Origin: Diadema setosum
Lineage: Eukaryota; Echinodermata; Echinoidea; Diadematoida; Diadematidae
Assembly: GCF_964275005.1 (NCBI RefSeq)
Contig: NC_092698.1
Span: forward strand, 25,329,447-25,393,446
Direction of reading: 5' to 3'
Length of the DNA stretch: 64,000 bases
The position numbers and the translations under genes are program-made. The notes under the pieces were generated by a model. The model saw nothing but the letters and a program-made list of their open reading frames with translations, was not told where the DNA came from and made no database searches. Shown here piece by piece: positions 22,291 to 35,793 of the stretch; positions within the stretch are counted from its first letter, which is position 1; each line of letters opens with the position of its first letter.

Positions 22291-23479
22291 GGGATTAAAA
22301 GTGTTACTAATAGTCTATGTTCTTTCCTTAATCTCTCTTTCGCACTTTTGTTTCTTCCTTGCTATTTTTTTTTATCTTACAAGGAATTTGTCCATGTCGT
22401 CACTGCTCCCGACGTGCCAACATACTAACTTTGGCAACACAAACGATGCACTGAAAACGATATTTTACATATGTATGTAAATGATAAAAACCGATGCACT
22501 GACGAAAGAAAGTTCACAACCGTGAGAAAGATTGTGTAGATGATAACTGTACATCGATAGCCGGGAGTATACTGAAAGTACTTTGAACAAAGGTAGCGAA
22601 TGCACTACTTATTCAAACCGTATTTGACTTTATAATGTATGAGAATATAAAGTTTTATATAGAAATTTCTTTCCGGTGATAAAGGAAGAAAGTGTGAAAA
22701 TGGAAAAATGTATTTCACCTTACCATGTACATAGAAGAGAGCATTACTGTCAGTGTAAGGATAGTCTCATTCCTGACTCTCCTAACTTTTTGTGCTCCAG
22801 ACACACCGCTATGCCGTTGGCTCTGTTAATGTTGCAGGTGAAACCTTCCTTCTTTGGGAGGCCAAAACGTAGTGAAACGTGGAAGTCTGATAGTACATGT
22901 TATGTGTAGGTATGGGGAAAGCGATAATTTTGTCTGTTTCTCGTTATCTCAAGATATGACACGTCGGTCTTTTGAAAGTGATCTTGGTGTGTTTCATGAT
23001 GTAAAAGTAATTTTCAAATAGTTGAGTTTGATTCTGAACTACCTGTGTTATTTTTCTCCCAGCTAATTTATTACTTTCTTTATAGATAATTATGTTTACC
23101 AACATGAATGTCTTAGAGCAGATATAAACGAAGTGATGATTAATTGTCTAGGTTAGACTGTACAACTCGCCTTTGTCGTAAAGTGATTATGTGCTTCATT
23201 TCTATAGAACAAAGGTTAAAAAAAGCAGTTGACACGCAAAGGTCCAGCCACTTTCACACAATAATCACACACATCCTTTCCCATTTTCTCTGATCCGAAA
23301 ATCACTTCCCGCTGTTGTCGTGTGCATTTGTGTGTATGAATTTGGACACTTCCCGAACAGGAACTAATGTGTTATATGTTTGATCCTTTTAAAAAAAGAG
23401 GAAGATTTGACATCTTTGACTGTATTTGACTGTCTTTGAAGAGATTTAGGCCTACTGGACAGCATTTTGTTGACTTTTA
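22291..23479. other. Intergenic, no gene seen
   Basis: AT-rich sequence. An open frame at 22676-22909 matches no domain I recognise. Confidence 0.55.
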
Positions 23480-24105
23480 CCCTGGAAATTTATAACCTGA
23501 ACAATATTTCCAGACGAAGTACAATATTCCTCAGGACAACTTCATGTTTAACAACTACTGCCACTGACTGAGCTACACTCGGACAATTACCCTCGGACAC
23601 TCTGACAAACCTGCTTATAATACGTTCCTCGAAGAAGATCATATTCTGGCACATAAATATCCAGGACCATAAACACGAGGACATTGTACCCAAATGACAA
23701 CGACTCGTACAGTTACTTATAGAAGACATTTACCCCAATATGATTACGGTCAGATAATAACTTTCAGAACCATTGCTCTTAGACAATCATCATTTGCGAG
23801 ACAATTGTTTCGATCAATTACCCCATGACCGAGTTTTCTCTCACGTACTGTACTCAGAATACTAGTGATCACTTCAGATGCCATAACGATTACCGACAGA
23901 CAGTTGATTGCCGTTACATACCCAAGGATGCATACTCGTGACTACCTACAACTCTGTGACGACTGCTTGCTGTTACTTAACCAACCCCGAAAACGTGATC
24001 CCATATTCTACAACCAAACCAACGACCATGAATCTTAGAGCGTTCATCCATGGACAGTTATACCCTACGACATTTACTTCTGAGCATTAACCTCCGGACA
24101 ATGAA
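23480..24105. repeat. Degenerate minisatellite, GGACAATTACCC-like units
   Basis: Recurrent, strongly diverged phrases include GGACAATTACCCTC (23580), AGGACATTGTACCC (23677), GAAGACATTTACCCC (23723), ATCAATTACCCC (23814), GGACAGTTATACCC (24052) and CGGACAATGAA (24095). The spacing is irregular, so this is either an old tandem array or a composition-biased tract. Confidence 0.5.
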
Positions 24106-27100
24106 AAACCAAATTTCTTTCCCAATGGCCATGCTGTCACAAGAAATGCAGTAATCTCGTGTCGACATTTGAGCGTCTCTGTCTTGTCTCACGCGCATGC
24201 TTCGATAGGTGCTGTTCTCCAATCAGTTTTGAAAATCTTTTCATGAAAGCTTTGAAGGCTTGGTGGCGGGTAGAACAGGTAGGGTGGTAGAAGGTCTAAC
24301 GGTACACCACGTATTCTTTTCTGGGTATGTATGTGGCCCTGAAAAGGACCTACCCACTCCCGAAGTTTCGGCAAGCGTGTTCTTGCCGTTTTCTTGCCGT
24401 TTCCTGGTCCATCCAAGCACTATCCAGGAGACGAAGGAACAGCCAGCGGGTGGGCACTTCCTGTCTAACTTTGAAAAATATTGATTGGACACTCGTTCCT
24501 CACCCTTCCCTCTCTCACCTCCGTACACTCACCCATCAGATCCAGTTAGAATCCCAAAGGTTGTTTACATGGAAGCAACTGTACTGGATAGGTAGCTTTC
24601 ATGGTCATGGTGGTCCAGATTGTCCAGATTGGGTAATGCTTTTGTTGTATACGCACATCTCGCCTTGTCAAGGTCGAAATGTGTTTAAATGACGTGGTTT
24701 AAGAAACTTTCATCGTACGTGTATCACCACAACAGCATAGCCGTTGATGTTACAAAATTTGTAGTAGAGTATTACGAGTACATTTTGGGGCAGTTTTCAC
24801 CGTGGCAACGTTTCACAAAATTAAAATTAGCAACAAGTGTCTCAAGTCGAGGCTTTAAATTGCATTATTTTGTTTTAATACTATTGTCGTTGTTTGACAA
24901 CATAATGTTCTCTGCGATTTATACGAGTACTTTGAATACAGAAAAATATGTATAAAATATTTATCGCACAATATTTGGTACGGGTCTCAATGCAATGCAC
25001 ATCCACACCACAACTTTTGTTTTAAACTAAAAACATGTGTCCGATATTCTTGTATCAAGTCTGTTCTAAGTTTTATCTTTATTGTTTCAGTGGTCAGTAA
25101 TTTCCTGTTACGCAAAAGGCGCCAAACGTGTTTAGAGATGTCCTGAATTGCGACACCAACATCGCGATTTTTAATGCCGTTTTTGTTTTGTAATATTTCT
25201 GTTAAAAAAAAATGAACAAAAATTACCCTTTAGAGACTTAATGATTACTATTAACAGCGCATTGCGTGTACTTATTTTATCATAATATTATCAAGCCTCA
25301 CAACATTATTTTGAAAGACCATAGAATATAAGCTAGCTGACTTTTAGCCATTCACAATCGAGCATTTCACAATGGTGTGACTTTTTCCCCAGTGTTGAAA
25401 TAATTTCAGAGGAATGATGCCCCAATCAATTTGGATATCAACTTCACAAGAATGTCATATTCATAAAGATTATTTCAAAAGGACGCAAAGTTATTTAGTA
25501 ATATCTGAACAAAGCAAAATGAATCATTCTTCTTTCCGGCTCGACTTCAACCTTGTAACATTACCAGCACTGGCAATAAATTTGAAAATGGCACACACAC
25601 TCACACAAACACACACACAATTCAAATTTCGTGTTAAATCTATAATGTTGCATCAAAATATTTATGTGTTTCAAAGAAACGCATCAATAAACGTGTCACA
25701 TCGGGCTCGTTATTTTTTTTTTTCGTATCTTAATTTGTCAATTTTCTCTGTCTTCACGATCATGATTCTAAGCCTCTACTGAAGTTTATCGTGCATCATG
25801 ATATGATCTCCTATAATAATTTTTGGTCTCCCGCTTTGTAAAAAGAAAAGTAACTACTGTGTGCTAGCATGAACAAAGTTACCATATCAATACAATTAAA
25901 AGACATGCAGTTGATTATTAGCAGATGATCCAGCTGCTACCGTTGAAATCGTTATCATAAATATCATGCGTTGTACGTGTGCTACGAAACGCGGCCCAGA
26001 AGTGCTCCTTTTCAAAGAGTGGTTCGATCTTCAGTGATTATACTCTTGAAGGGGCCGGGGAAAATACCTGTCGGATTTAAGTCCCGGACAGAATGATTTT
26101 GAGAAAGGACTTTCCCGATTATTGTTCGTTGTCATAAACTGATGTTGAAGTTTTTCGCGTGATAAGTGTGGTTATATGTACAAAGCACATAATATAGTGT
26201 CTTACCATGCAAAATAATACCTTCTTTAATACTTTGTCCTTTCTTTCTCTTTGTTTTTCTTTTTTTCTGTGATTCAAACTGAAAATAAAAGCATGATAAA
26301 ATCCTGGAACATCGTCAATCTCAAATGCAATCAGACATGGCGTTTTTGCTTCATGTTTATCTGATCAGTGTGAGGTTACAGACATCAAATCGAAAGGAGG
26401 GCAGTTCGTTCCCTTGAAGCAATGTTTCTTTGATCGATGAGCAGCACGTCAGTATCACTCAACCATCAACCTCTACCATCGTCAGAAGTCACTGTTCTAC
26501 ATAGTATTTTCAGTAGTATACATATTACGCTGTGTACAATCAAATAGACGACACTCATACTTCATTATTTCGTCTTATTGGGGGAGTATTTGATACCGTT
26601 CTTTTTATTGGTTTGCTTTATTTCATCCATCTACCAAAGTTTGTGTGAACATGACCTTTGACAGTTCGTGAAAATGTGAATGTCGTGTTATGACTTTACA
26701 ATCAGTAAAAGATGACTCCATGTAACAGCATGACTGCAGATTGTTTTTGTATTATATCTTGCTTAAATATATATATTTTTTTTTGCCCCGACAACGCAAA
26801 TTTCGTTTGATATCACGTAGAAGTGTGGATGTGAGGTAATATTTCATAACTAATATTCAGATTGTGTCGAATGACTCGTTGAATACAACAGTGGACGACA
26901 CGACGTCTCGGCGGCGTTTGAGCTGTAAAATCATTGTGGTGATGTGGTGGTTTCGAAGTTCTGCATTGTAATGCACAAAGTATGATTTAAGGCCTTATAC
27001 AAGTTGTATTCAATATACTTTAACGCTAATCTTATTTGGATGCTTTAAGTCCTAATGACTTCATCACAATAATCATGTGCAATGAACATGCTGTAATGCT

Positions 27101-28318
27101 GAAGTGTTTTTACATGTTTCAAACTTCCTTTCCATGAGTTCTGTTCCTGTAGAAAGAACGTTCCACTCGTGCAAGTATAGTATTCAATTAATGAGCGCTT
27201 GAGATATAGATAATAAAGTCATGTATTGAGTATGACGGGGAAGTAAAAGGGTTTACTGCTATACAATTGTATACGTTCAACTTACAGTCTTCGGAAGTAT
27301 AACTCTATGTGATATCCGTTCAGACTCGAAATATATTCCTCGTTGCAAAACAAGCTGGTTTGTCAACACAGAGTATGTAAGGATGCTTCATGTATAGTAT
27401 ATATGGCAGTGTACAACGCGTCACCTTCTTAATAAAGGGCATTCTTTCATCACGAAATGTACAGGCCTAAGTATCATTTTGTTCACGATGAAGTGCAAGT
27501 GACTGATGCAGCAGAAAGTTGTATGTGGGTGTTCTTATGTTGTGGGGTTTATCTAGCTGATGACTTTTAGTATTGTAATATTTGATTATAATTAAATATT
27601 AAAAAAAAATTAATTACATTTAAATTTAATATCGACTTTTCCGAGAAAAGCCGACTAAGATTTTACAAGAATTAGCATAGGCATTGCTTTGAGGAAAAAA
27701 AAAACAAACAAAATTCATCCTTCATAGATACACGTACAAAGATGCTTTTAAAATTCATTTTTCTATCGTATATGTAATGTACATAATATACATAATATAT
27801 ACATATAATTGTTACATTATCACATATTCACGTGCATGTTATTTTTCAATGTATGACGTACAACCATACATAAGAATGTTGTTAGAAATACGCATTTGTC
27901 GTTCACGTTATCAATCAGAAAAGAAAGATTGACACAATTTTAACAAAACAACAATGATGTTGGTACGTAAATTTATATTCTTGAAACCGTTCATCTACGT
28001 CCTACTGTTTTCGTCATCCGTTTCCAACAATAGATGAACACTCGTAAGTTTTAACATTTTATATTGTTGTGGCCTATGTCGGGACAATAAATCTCTCAGT
28101 GCTTTAAGAGTTTGTTTGTTTGTTTTATTTATGCACGGGTTAAAATACTTGCACACAGCCGTTTGGTTGTTTTTCAGCAAGTCCATATGAAAACAGTGAT
28201 ACAATGAACGTATAAGGTAATACATACAAAAACATAATAATAGAGGCTACTTGTATATAGCGCATTCACAGGTCAACCTTTTGGCGCTCATGGCGCTTCA
28301 TAAAATTAAAAGATATAT
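24106..28318. other. Intergenic, no gene seen
   Basis: Mostly AT-rich. A slightly GC-richer segment at 24180-24640 has overlapping open frames in several frames and no domain. A short direct repeat GTTCTTGCCGTTTTC/TTGCCGTTTCC lies near 24380. Confidence 0.55.
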
Positions 28319-28322
28319 ATGC

Positions 28323-28369
<47 letters not shown>

Positions 28370-28398
28370 TAGATAGATATGTAAATATATATATATAC

Positions 28399-28471
<73 letters not shown>
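28319..28471. repeat. Compound (TA)n-(GATA)n-(TA)n-(GT)n tract
   Basis: TA units run from 28325 to 28366, GATA units to about 28379, more TA to 28438, and (GT)n to 28471. Long frames encoding Tyr-Ile and Thr-His repeats here are artefacts. Confidence 0.95.
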
Positions 28472-28474
<3 letters not shown>

Positions 28475-31400
28475 AAACGTGACAACAAAAAAGAAAATGG
28501 CAAACAACACATAAACACATGAAAGATAAAGAACACAACTGTTCTTGTTCCGAACATTACAAATTGCCGTTATAATCCTCGGTGTCCTCAATCCTCAGTC
28601 CTCATTACAATGAAACAAAAAGATCTGAAAAAAAGGAAACAAGTTGTAATTACACAGCAGGGTAATGCATAATAACTGAAAAATTTCTAAAAAGTCAACT
28701 ACCCACTAAGATCAATGTGAGGCATTTTAGCAGTGCTGTTGTCATGTTGAATCAAAGTATTCCACCCCTTTCGTGCCCCTCATGCCGCGGTAAGAGGACT
28801 TTTTACTGCCTTTCCACATAGGTTTGACATGGACATAGCTGGAACTGGTTTCCGTAAGCTGATTTTTCTTGTTTTTTCTTGTCTTCCATTTTCATTTTCT
28901 CGCTAACATCCATTTCTTATAGGGAGCATAGATGGGTCGATCACTTATGACAGCTTAGCTTCGTTCCATACCGGCTGATGTCAAGTTTTCTAAGGAAACT
29001 CAACCTGACAGTGCTGACGAGGTGCGAAAATAACAGCCAATATCTGAACTCAAAAGGTGTTGGGTCCATTCTGACATGTCATGGCTGTGTAATCTGATTA
29101 TTTTGGTCTATGAGGAGGCGAATAAATTAATAATGATCTCCTGTTTGCTTGCATGACCTGAAAAACGGCAAGCAAAGGCTGTGCAGGTATCCCCATACTA
29201 TCTCAAAGAAGAAATGGCGCCTACTAAATCTATAGCGGGAAAGGCAAAGGCGATCACCCAAGAGGCCCACAGGCATGTTATACACCTTTTCATACGCACA
29301 AACACTGACAAAGTTGAAAACATTATCGCGAATGGAATGGGTAATTACTGAATTAAGGAAAGGACATAGAAAGATAATAAAAGACGAGACCAGTATCCAA
29401 CAAACAATCAGAAATCTTGCAAAGACCAAACATGCCACTTTATTCGTCATCTTATGTACATAATCATAAAGCGCATGTAGCAAGACCATAAAAAAAATCG
29501 CGTATATACCAGCATTAAAAAAAAAAAACGATTTCTTGTACTAAGAGTTCATCAATTGTAGTTGAAGAAGATGAAGGTTGATGATAAAAATGTAATTCAG
29601 GATGCTGACAATATAGTGCAGTATGTAATCAAGTGGTATTGATCAAGCCTAGCTTCTCTCTGTTTCGCCCATTTAACAGAAATTGGAGAAAACCCCCAGA
29701 ATACATTCAAAAGAACAAATATTGCCTAATTCATGAATCTATCTCGTAATATGTCCGTTCAGTTTCATTTGTCAAAATGACGGACACACTGATTTTATGT
29801 AGGGCCTATTATGCACTTAACAAGCAAGTATGATATGACCGTATTATGTAAATGAAACTTACATTAAGAATGTTTCATAGTCACGCATGCACAAATTTGT
29901 ACACATGTATTTTGTAAATACGTGTTTAAAAAGTATATGGATAAGAAGGTGTCTGTGTGTGTTGTGTACATACGTGATAACTGAATGATAATGGACATGC
30001 GTGTGAACAGGACTGCCGAGTTGCAGCACAATCTCTGCAACATTAACACGTTAAATCTTCAGTTTTTACTTTTCTGGGCTGATAAGGGATTGTGTCCCGG
30101 GAAACCAACTTGGAAGCTAGATGGAAATCTTCAAGATATTGCCTGGGGTCAATTTTCCACACACGGGACTTATCGAAACCGGGATAAGCAGCCCTCCTTT
30201 TCTATAAAGAATCGGGGAGGTTGCATTCATTACTCGCGTTATTTGCGTTCTCTCTAAGCCCACTCAGAGAGCGTTATTTCAGTGTTTTCAAAATCCCGCA
30301 TTACAACTGGTAATGTCTGATATTGCGCCGAGGGTTGTTAGCTTTAGAATACGGTAATCCATCGACCGTCTTTGGAGGATCTGGAGACACAATAGTTGAC
30401 AAGATCTACCTTGGGCAGTAACAGGACTGGTAATCCCTTAAATGGGAGTCCATATAACTGTAAAATAATCGCACAAGACTTTTCACATCTTCAAATCTAG
30501 GGTGGGTAAAGTTGTCTCTTTGGGGGGTTGCGTTCACACCTTACGCTGCAGGCTGCTTGATAATTCATGATAAGAAGTGCTATATTTCAGAATATATCCT
30601 ACATGTTGCATGAAATCGATGTGCGGCTTCTGTTTTGAAAAAGGAGAAATCAAATCTAAGAATCGTTTTCCATGGCGATTTGAGAAGATATCGTTCAAAA
30701 CAGAAACACGATAAGGTCGAAGTCGATAAACACATCTCTCACCGTGCTCCCCGGGTAACTCGCTTTACAGCTTCTTAGCCCGTGCCGTGGTAACGTGAGA
30801 GGCTCTCTGGCGTCAAGGGCACGGGGAGGGAGGGGGAGGTACAGTCCCAAAATTATGCAGTGTAGAGGACAACATAACATTGTCTTCTCGCTTCGTACAC
30901 CAGAGAGGTCGTCGCTCAAAGAACAAGACCATGGATTCCGCCAGAAGTACCAACACACCACCTTCCAGGTTTACCGGTAGTGGCAAGTGGGGATCCCTCG
31001 GGTAAGTTCGCAGTTGCTTGGTGGCTCGGATTTATAGTCTTTTGCACATCCGTTCAAGGATAGCGTTAGAGCCCATAAGCTTACACCGGAGAAAACGTAT
31101 GCATCTTGTGCTATGTGTGTATAGTGCATTTTTTTTTTCGTGTCGTATATAATATGCTCGTCAAACTAAAATAGGGAACATTGATTTCCAAACGGGATGC
31201 CTTAGCATCAACCTTGACCTTTACCTTTACATATTAAAAGCTAACAAACAAACAAACAAATAAAAAGAAAAAACAAAATCCTTTTTCCATCAATGGATTT
31301 GCAGAGATGTATATTATCATGGTCAAATATCATAGTTGTAGGATTACGCAATAATAATAGTGTACACTTCACCATGTTCAAGCTGGTTTTGATCATGAGA

Positions 31401-33786
31401 GTGAAATCAAACATACGGAATGGCAAAACTTCCATTGAAATTAGTCATAACATGATGGAGCTATGGAACTCTTAAGTTCAACGTGTCATTCCGGAACAAC
31501 AAACACATTTTAGACGAGGTGATTTTACTTATAAAAGTAAAATTTTACTTAAAATTATGTTAACTTAAAGTAAAACGTTGAGAAGATTTGTGAAAGCCTT
31601 GTGGAGTGATATCCTTACTTCATCTACTTGTGTTTGTGCTTCCGACGTGTACTATTCGTTTTACCACATCTTTTTTTTTACCAACTTCAGCTGTGGAATT
31701 GTACTTTTAATACTCACAGCTGGTGCCATAGTGATTACAAAAAAAAAAAAAGTTGTAGTGGTTGTGAATTGTTGCAAGACGGAGGTAAATTGAGGAGATT
31801 CTCCTTTCAGAAGGCGAAATGTCATTACTAGTTATATTCTTTGTGGAGCATAATTGAATGTGACCTGCGGGTGTTTTTCACCGTCTACTGCAGTTTCAAG
31901 TTTCAAGTTTATTTCATATTTCCATTTCTCAGTGATTGGTTGAAATCACGTGTCAGTTGGTTGAAATCACGTTAGTATAGAACTAGAAGCACCCTTATCA
32001 CTAAAATAGCGCGCTCTGAAACAAGAGCGGGCGTAAACGAAATCGCTGTAATCTGATTGGCCGATTCATGTCAACGCTAAAAAAAGTTTGTTTATTTGTT
32101 GCTGTTGTTGTTGTTGTCGTTGTTCTTGTTCTTGTTGTTGTTCTCAACAACAAGCACATTTTTTCTACTTTCTATTCTACGGAAAAAAAAAAGAACCACT
32201 GCTTAATCAATAGCGTGAGTTTGATACATTAAACTTGGTCGCCCTGGGTGAAACATGATAAAATTAAAGAAAGAAAATGCGAAAGCTGATCCTCACTTTC
32301 CGTGAGAGATCCTCAATTATTGACATATCCCTCATGAATGTGGCATGGACTTGAAACCTTGACATTTCGAGCACTGCTTAGAGTTTTAAATGTAAGCACG
32401 AACATTTCTTGCTGCAGCCAGCTTTTCCCCCGTGTAACACACACGAATAATGAATGGTTTGCAAGGTATTGATTAGTTGCCATGTCATTATCTATATGAA
32501 AGGTGTCAGAAGAAAGATAAACCAAAAAAAAAAAAAAAAAAAGATATGGTCGAAACACGCGTAAGTCAATATTGCGTGGTACAATCTAAAAAGTTGAGCA
32601 AAACGTAAAAGAAAAATGATCGCCAGCACAGTGACGTATCGATTGGTTTTCAGTTTGAGGTGTCACATGGGTTATTCACCTCTCGATGTTTATCCGTAAT
32701 TACCCAGACTGCGTCTTCCTCCAAATTGGTCCCCACCTCCTCCCCCCCCCCCCGCATGGTTGTTCGTGTATTTCTATGTGATTGCTATATGTTCATTTTT
32801 TATGATTTTCAATCGACTTTAGGCGTTCTTGTCACTTTGCAAAATTAAGATTTTTGTTGAAGTCCCAACGAGGGGTTATTATGCAGAGATCACTCTTTAT
32901 ACCTGTACATTTCTGTTTGGAGATAATAAAGTAATTGATTATAAATTACAGAGCGCATTCTGTAGATTAACGAGCAACATTTCGAAAGATCCTACTTAGC
33001 GGCAAGAAATTGGCTCGAAAGCAAAAGAAAAACAATTATATTATAATGTCATACTCTGGCGCATTCTATCGACATATCAATTCAAGAGCATGGTAACTCA
33101 GAAAGAGCGTCGACGTATATGCAGAATCCACGCACAGGACAGAAAACCAAGAAGCTTCAGTTTGAAGCTCCTTGAGAAAACATAGTAACAGCGCTTACGC
33201 AACATACGCACACACACGCAAGAGTAAAGGAGTAGTAGGTGAGAAGAGAACACTGTAAGTGTGAGGAAAGTATATAGGGATGTGTAGGTGTGTAAGATAT
33301 TTTACGATGTGAGAGAAATAAGAGATGGGAAGAGGGGGATGCTAACTTTTTTTTTCGGCAGGCGGGAGGATCGTCTCTGAAAGGCGTAGTGCTAGTGGTT
33401 GGTTGGGTCAAGGGACCACTTTCTTCAACGGCCAATGATCAATGATGACTTGTTTTTTAAATGAGAAATGTGAACAATTAAATTTCAAAATTTTCTCATT
33501 CTCTTTTTTTTTTCCTGTTTTTTTTTTCAATGATATTTTCGTGACTTTATTTATCAATCTAAAGTCAATTTGAATTCTGAAAATAGTGGTACTGATTATA
33601 GTAACTGAATAACGCCTAAATATCTCTAAGATGCTCTGTTCATTAACCCTCGTATCGTCTTGCTTGGTTGATCAAGCCGCTGTTTTGTACTGAAATAATT
33701 ACAATGGTCATTCATTTTTTTTTTTATTATTTGACGTATGTATTTTCCACTTCATGATTAACTTTGTCATTCTTATAAAAATGTAG
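28472..33786. other. Intergenic, no gene seen
   Basis: Contains a GC-richer segment at 30720-30960, (TTG)/(TTC) triplets at 32097-32145, a C-run at 32741-32752, and a two-copy ~21-bp duplication (GATTGGTTGAAATCACGT) at 31934-31974. AAGTTTCAAGTTTATTTCAT at 31902-31921 resembles a minus-strand retroposon tail. No coding signal. Confidence 0.55.
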
Positions 33787-34833
33787 ATTTCATTTATGAC
33801 CTCATTTCGTTAAAGTCAGGTGAATACGGATTGATCGAAATGTTACTGTGAAATTATTAAATAAAAGTAGAAATAATATTCCAAAGATTAGATTGCCATC
33901 AGTGGGGTTTGTTACTTCCCGTAAGGCTTACGGAACATCCAATGGAAATGTTATATAGGCTTACGGTAAATTTCGTATAATACCTCACTACGTTAAAGTC
34001 AGGTGAATACGGATTGATCGAAATATTACTGTGAAACTATATTGAACAAAAGTAAAAGTAATATTCCAAAGATTAGAGTGCCAATGGGGTTTCTTACTTC
34101 CCATAAAGCTTACGGAACATCACATGGAATTGTATAGGCTTACGGTAAATTTCGTGTAATATCTCCCTTCGTTAAAGTCAGGTGAATACGGATTGATCGA
34201 AATATTGGGTGCTGTTCGTTATTCCGAAGGTTCGTTATTCCGAAGGTTCTTTAATACGAAACACACAAATTCCCTATACCTAGAAGCTCGTTAATCCGAA
34301 AATGAAAAAGGGTTCGTTAATCCGAACATTTGTGTCCTTATTCCGAAGGCTCCTTATTCCGAAGGTTCGTTAATCCGAAAGTGAAATAGGGTTCGCTATT
34401 CCGAAGGTTCGTTAATCCGAAAATGAAATAGGGTTCGTTATTCCGAAGGTTCGTTGATCCGTCAATGAAATAGGGTCCGTAACGAACCTTCGGAATAACG
34501 AGTTTGTTTCACTTTTGGATTAACGAACCTTCGGAATAACGAACCTTATTTCATTTTCGGATTAATGAACCCTCGGAATAACAAACCTTATCACATTTTC
34601 GGATTAACGAACCTTCGAAATAACGAATCTTCCGAATAACGAACCTTCGGACTAAAAAACCTTCGGAATAACGAACTGTAACCGAAATATTACTGTGAAA
34701 TTATCAAACAAAAGTACACTGTAAAAGTAATTTTCCAAAGATTAGAGTGCCAATGGGGTTTGTTACTTCCCATAAAGCTTACGGAACATCACATGGAAAT
34801 GTTGTATAGGCTTACGGAACATCTCGTGGAAAT
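33787..34833 (+). repeat. Tandem array, three ~180-bp units
   Basis: The landmark TAAAGTCAGGTGAATACGG occurs at 33811, 33994 and 34173 (periods 183 and 179). Each copy continues with GATTGATCGAAAT, TTCCAAAGATTAGA, GGGGTTT.TTACTTCCC and GCTTACGGAACATC. The third unit is split by the foldback element at 34207-34683 and resumes at 34684. Copies 1 and 2 preserve the uninterrupted junction. Confidence 0.93.
34207..34683 (+). mobile_element. GTTCG-family foldback element, copy C, with target duplication
   Basis: A 477-bp element with ends GGGTGCTG and, inverted, GGTTACAG, each followed by TTCGTTATTCCGAAG. It is flanked by GAAATATT at 34199-34206 and 34684-34691, an 8-bp target-site duplication (9 bp if the preceding C is counted). 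The arms are arrays of GTTCGTTATTCCGAAG and GTTCGTTAATCCGAAAATGAA units facing their complements around a centre near 34475. Conserved unique spacers lie at 34261-34290 and 34326-34335. It has no coding capacity. An 8-bp duplication is typical of hAT transposases, but the ends are not the classic CAGGG type. Confidence 0.95.
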
Positions 34834-35367
34834 AAGGTCAATTATTCGAAATTAATAGAGAGATACAATGCAGATTATACTATGGACATTCACTTAACAC
34901 TTTAGATTTCAAAGATCAGAAGACAGTGGGTTAGTATATGATTTATCTTTTTAAAGACTAGTAGAGGAAAAGAAGAAAAATGAATAAAGATATTAAACAG
35001 TCCTTGAACTGAAATGATGCTCCAATAGCTATTATGAAATATCGCTGAAAGTTTTGAGACAGGTTTTGTGTTGGTGGTTATGCCTTCCTAATGATTTCGA
35101 ATATACCCTCTGGTCATCCGTTTTATTTTGACCTTTCAACACTTTTATCGCTCTGCATCATACACTGAACGACTATCCCGTGAAATGAACTTGCTCCTTT
35201 GCCATGACAACAGCGCTTCCCCAGCCATCGGCACTTTACGCATCCAGTAAGACACCTATCAATCATTTTTTTTTTTTTTTTTCGCCAGTCATAATTTTGC
35301 CCAGTAAGTAATTCATGCTGTGATCGAGTGATTTCTAGCACTGGTATACTAGTATCTGGAAAAAAAA
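34834..35367. other. Intergenic, no gene seen
   Basis: AT-rich, with an A/T-rich start and a T-run at 35267-35282. The 158-codon minus-strand frame over 35123-35599 is driven by the GAAA repeat. Confidence 0.55.
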
Positions 35368-35392
35368 AAGAAAGAAAGGAAAGAAAGAGGGA

Positions 35393-35440
<48 letters not shown>

Positions 35441-35441
35441 A
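35368..35441. repeat. (GAAA)n microsatellite
   Basis: About 16 GAAA units with a few interruptions at the left end. Confidence 0.95.
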
Positions 35442-35615
35442 ATCTCACGGTTTTTGTTACCTGGTTCCCATATTACGTGAGTGATTTCAATTCGGAAAAC
35501 TACGTCAAAGTATTCATGGTATTTGAACTCTTTATCATCATAATCCCTGTCAGGCTCGGATCCAGTGAATGACGAGAACCAGTGATCACCATCAATCATT
35601 GTTGACTGAATAGCT

Positions 35616-35793
35616 CTGGGGGTACGTGTTTCAAAAAGCTGATGTCTTTAAAGTTACGAACGACTTAAGAACGACCGGTGATCAGTTCTTGCGCTGAATT
35701 ATTGAAATTCTGATAAGTATAGCACATCACAACGTGTTCCAGTTGTTCTTAAGTCGTAAGTAACTTTAAGAACAGCTTTATGAAACACCCCTG
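35616..35793. mobile_element. hAT-like MITE
   Basis: Right end, inverted, reads CAGGGGTGTTTCATAAAG and continues through AAAGTTAC, ACGACTTAAGAAC. The left arm (35616-35677) matches it with small indels. About 178 bp with arms near 60 bp. The CAGGGG start is typical of hAT-derived MITEs. No 8-bp duplication remains visible (GAATAGCT versus GTTATATT). Confidence 0.8.

Noticed and set aside
34207..34683. CRISPR-like array of GTTCG repeats
   Set aside because: The units are contiguous, variable and in opposed orientation with terminal inverted repeats and a target duplication. The genome is eukaryotic.
35123..35599. 158-codon open frame on the minus strand
   Set aside because: Its central third encodes Ser-Phe-Leu repeats from the GAAA microsatellite. 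No domain.
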